A stretch of DNA of 6,173 bases, from assembly GCA_947174725.1 (NCBI GenBank), contig CAMWKA010000113.1:1-6173 (forward strand), read 5' to 3'. The notes under the pieces were generated by a model that was not told the DNA's origin, did not search any database, and was given only the letters and a program-made list of their open reading frames with translations. This DNA comes from an uncultured Lachnospiraceae bacterium. GTDB lineage: Bacteria > Bacillota > Clostridia > Lachnospirales > Lachnospiraceae. Position numbers and translations under genes: made by a program. The first letter of the stretch is position 1. Each line of letters begins with the position of its first letter. Positions 5,803 to 6,173 of the stretch are shown here, one piece after another.

Positions 5803-6173
5803 CTAGGCTTCTTTTTTCCAGTAGTTTACATTCATGGTCAGCTTTCTGACCAACGGTCTGGGAAGTTTTTTGTATGCCTTTCCAAGACGGTATCCAAGGT
5901 ATTTATAAAAACTGGTAAGATACAATCCGGGAATCTGACCTGCCTTTTTGTTTTTTCTCAGATAATCAGCCGTCTCAAATACCAGCTTCTTTCCTTCTGC
6001 AGAGGACGATATCTTTCCAAAGATCTCCGGATGGTCCGCCTGTGATACGCCAAGATCAAAATTGCGTTTTAGCTGCTGCAAATTGGAATATCGGTGATAA
6101 TGAACCACTTTTGCGTCCGCCGTGTACGCAATGGCATGATCCGACATCAGGACCTGATAAGCAAAGATCATAT
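5803..6173 (-). CDS. Glycosyltransferase family 2, C-terminal part (5' end beyond the window)
   Basis: About 123 C-terminal residues are present and the frame stays open to the right edge. The bases before the first complete ATG codon (6171) fit an Asp codon, giving DMIFAY, so this ATG is probably internal. The piece resembles the end of rhamnosyltransferase-type family 2 enzymes of Lachnospiraceae: an MIFAYQVL helix after the catalytic region, AYTADAKVVHYHRYS, then RNFDLGVSQADHPEIF, and a basic C-terminus with KYLGYRLGKAYKKLP. These enzymes move a sugar from a nucleotide donor to a cell-surface polysaccharide. The nucleotide-binding and DXD regions lie outside the window, so donor and activity cannot be judged. 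The stop is TAG at 5805-5803. Confidence 0.8.
   Translation of the reverse strand, partial: MIFAYQVLMSDHAIAYTADAKVVHYHRYSNLQQLKRNFDLGVSQADHPEIFGKISSSAEGKKLVFETADYLRKNKKAGQIPGLYLTSFYKYLGYRLGKAYKKLPRPLVRKLTMNVNYWKKEA

Overview
The window looks like chromosomal DNA from an anaerobic Firmicute, most probably of the Lachnospiraceae (Clostridia). The evidence is a CspA-type S8 subtilase, an unusually long ClpX form, a membrane-anchored HtrA with tail-tracking Firmicute features, strong GGAGG-type ribosome binding sites and AT-rich intergenic gaps. This assignment is inferred from protein character, not from a marker gene. There is no RNA gene, mobile element, CRISPR array or origin, and no stretch over 300 bases lacks a gene.

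Layout: a plus-strand gene for a divergent carbamate kinase (77-1015) has its own near-consensus promoter at the left edge (-35 at 3-8, extended -10 at 23-31). It converges, with only 11 bases between stops, on three minus-strand genes read right to left: a membrane-anchored HtrA/DegP-like serine protease (5691-4459), a ClpX-family AAA+ unfoldase (4376-2826) and a CspA-like subtilase (2748-1027). Gaps of 82 and 77 bases separate them. Upstream on the same strand is the C-terminal end of a family 2 glycosyltransferase (5803 to the right edge), separated from htrA by a 111-base AT-rich gap with a weak terminator-like hairpin and an inverted repeat.

The three middle genes form a protein quality-control block. 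HtrA would act outside the membrane and ClpX in the cytosol. The subtilase keeps Asp115 and His183, but both the nucleophile Ser (now Asp504) and the oxyanion-hole Asn (now Asp299) are replaced, so it is very probably a pseudoprotease. The ClpX keeps its zinc finger, Walker motifs, arginine finger and the IGF loop for ClpP docking. It has about 100 extra residues between zinc finger and AAA+ module and lacks the RKH substrate-recognition loop, which suggests a specialised paralog and not the housekeeping ClpX.

The strongest non-coding signal is a 16-bp stem (two G.U pairs, minus-strand RNA only) at 2749-2798. It ends directly against the TTG start codon of the subtilase and buries its ribosome binding site. 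Either it controls translation of the pseudoprotease or it ends most clpX transcripts. A perfect 22-bp palindrome (1249-1270) lies inside the subtilase gene, next to the mutated nucleophile codon.
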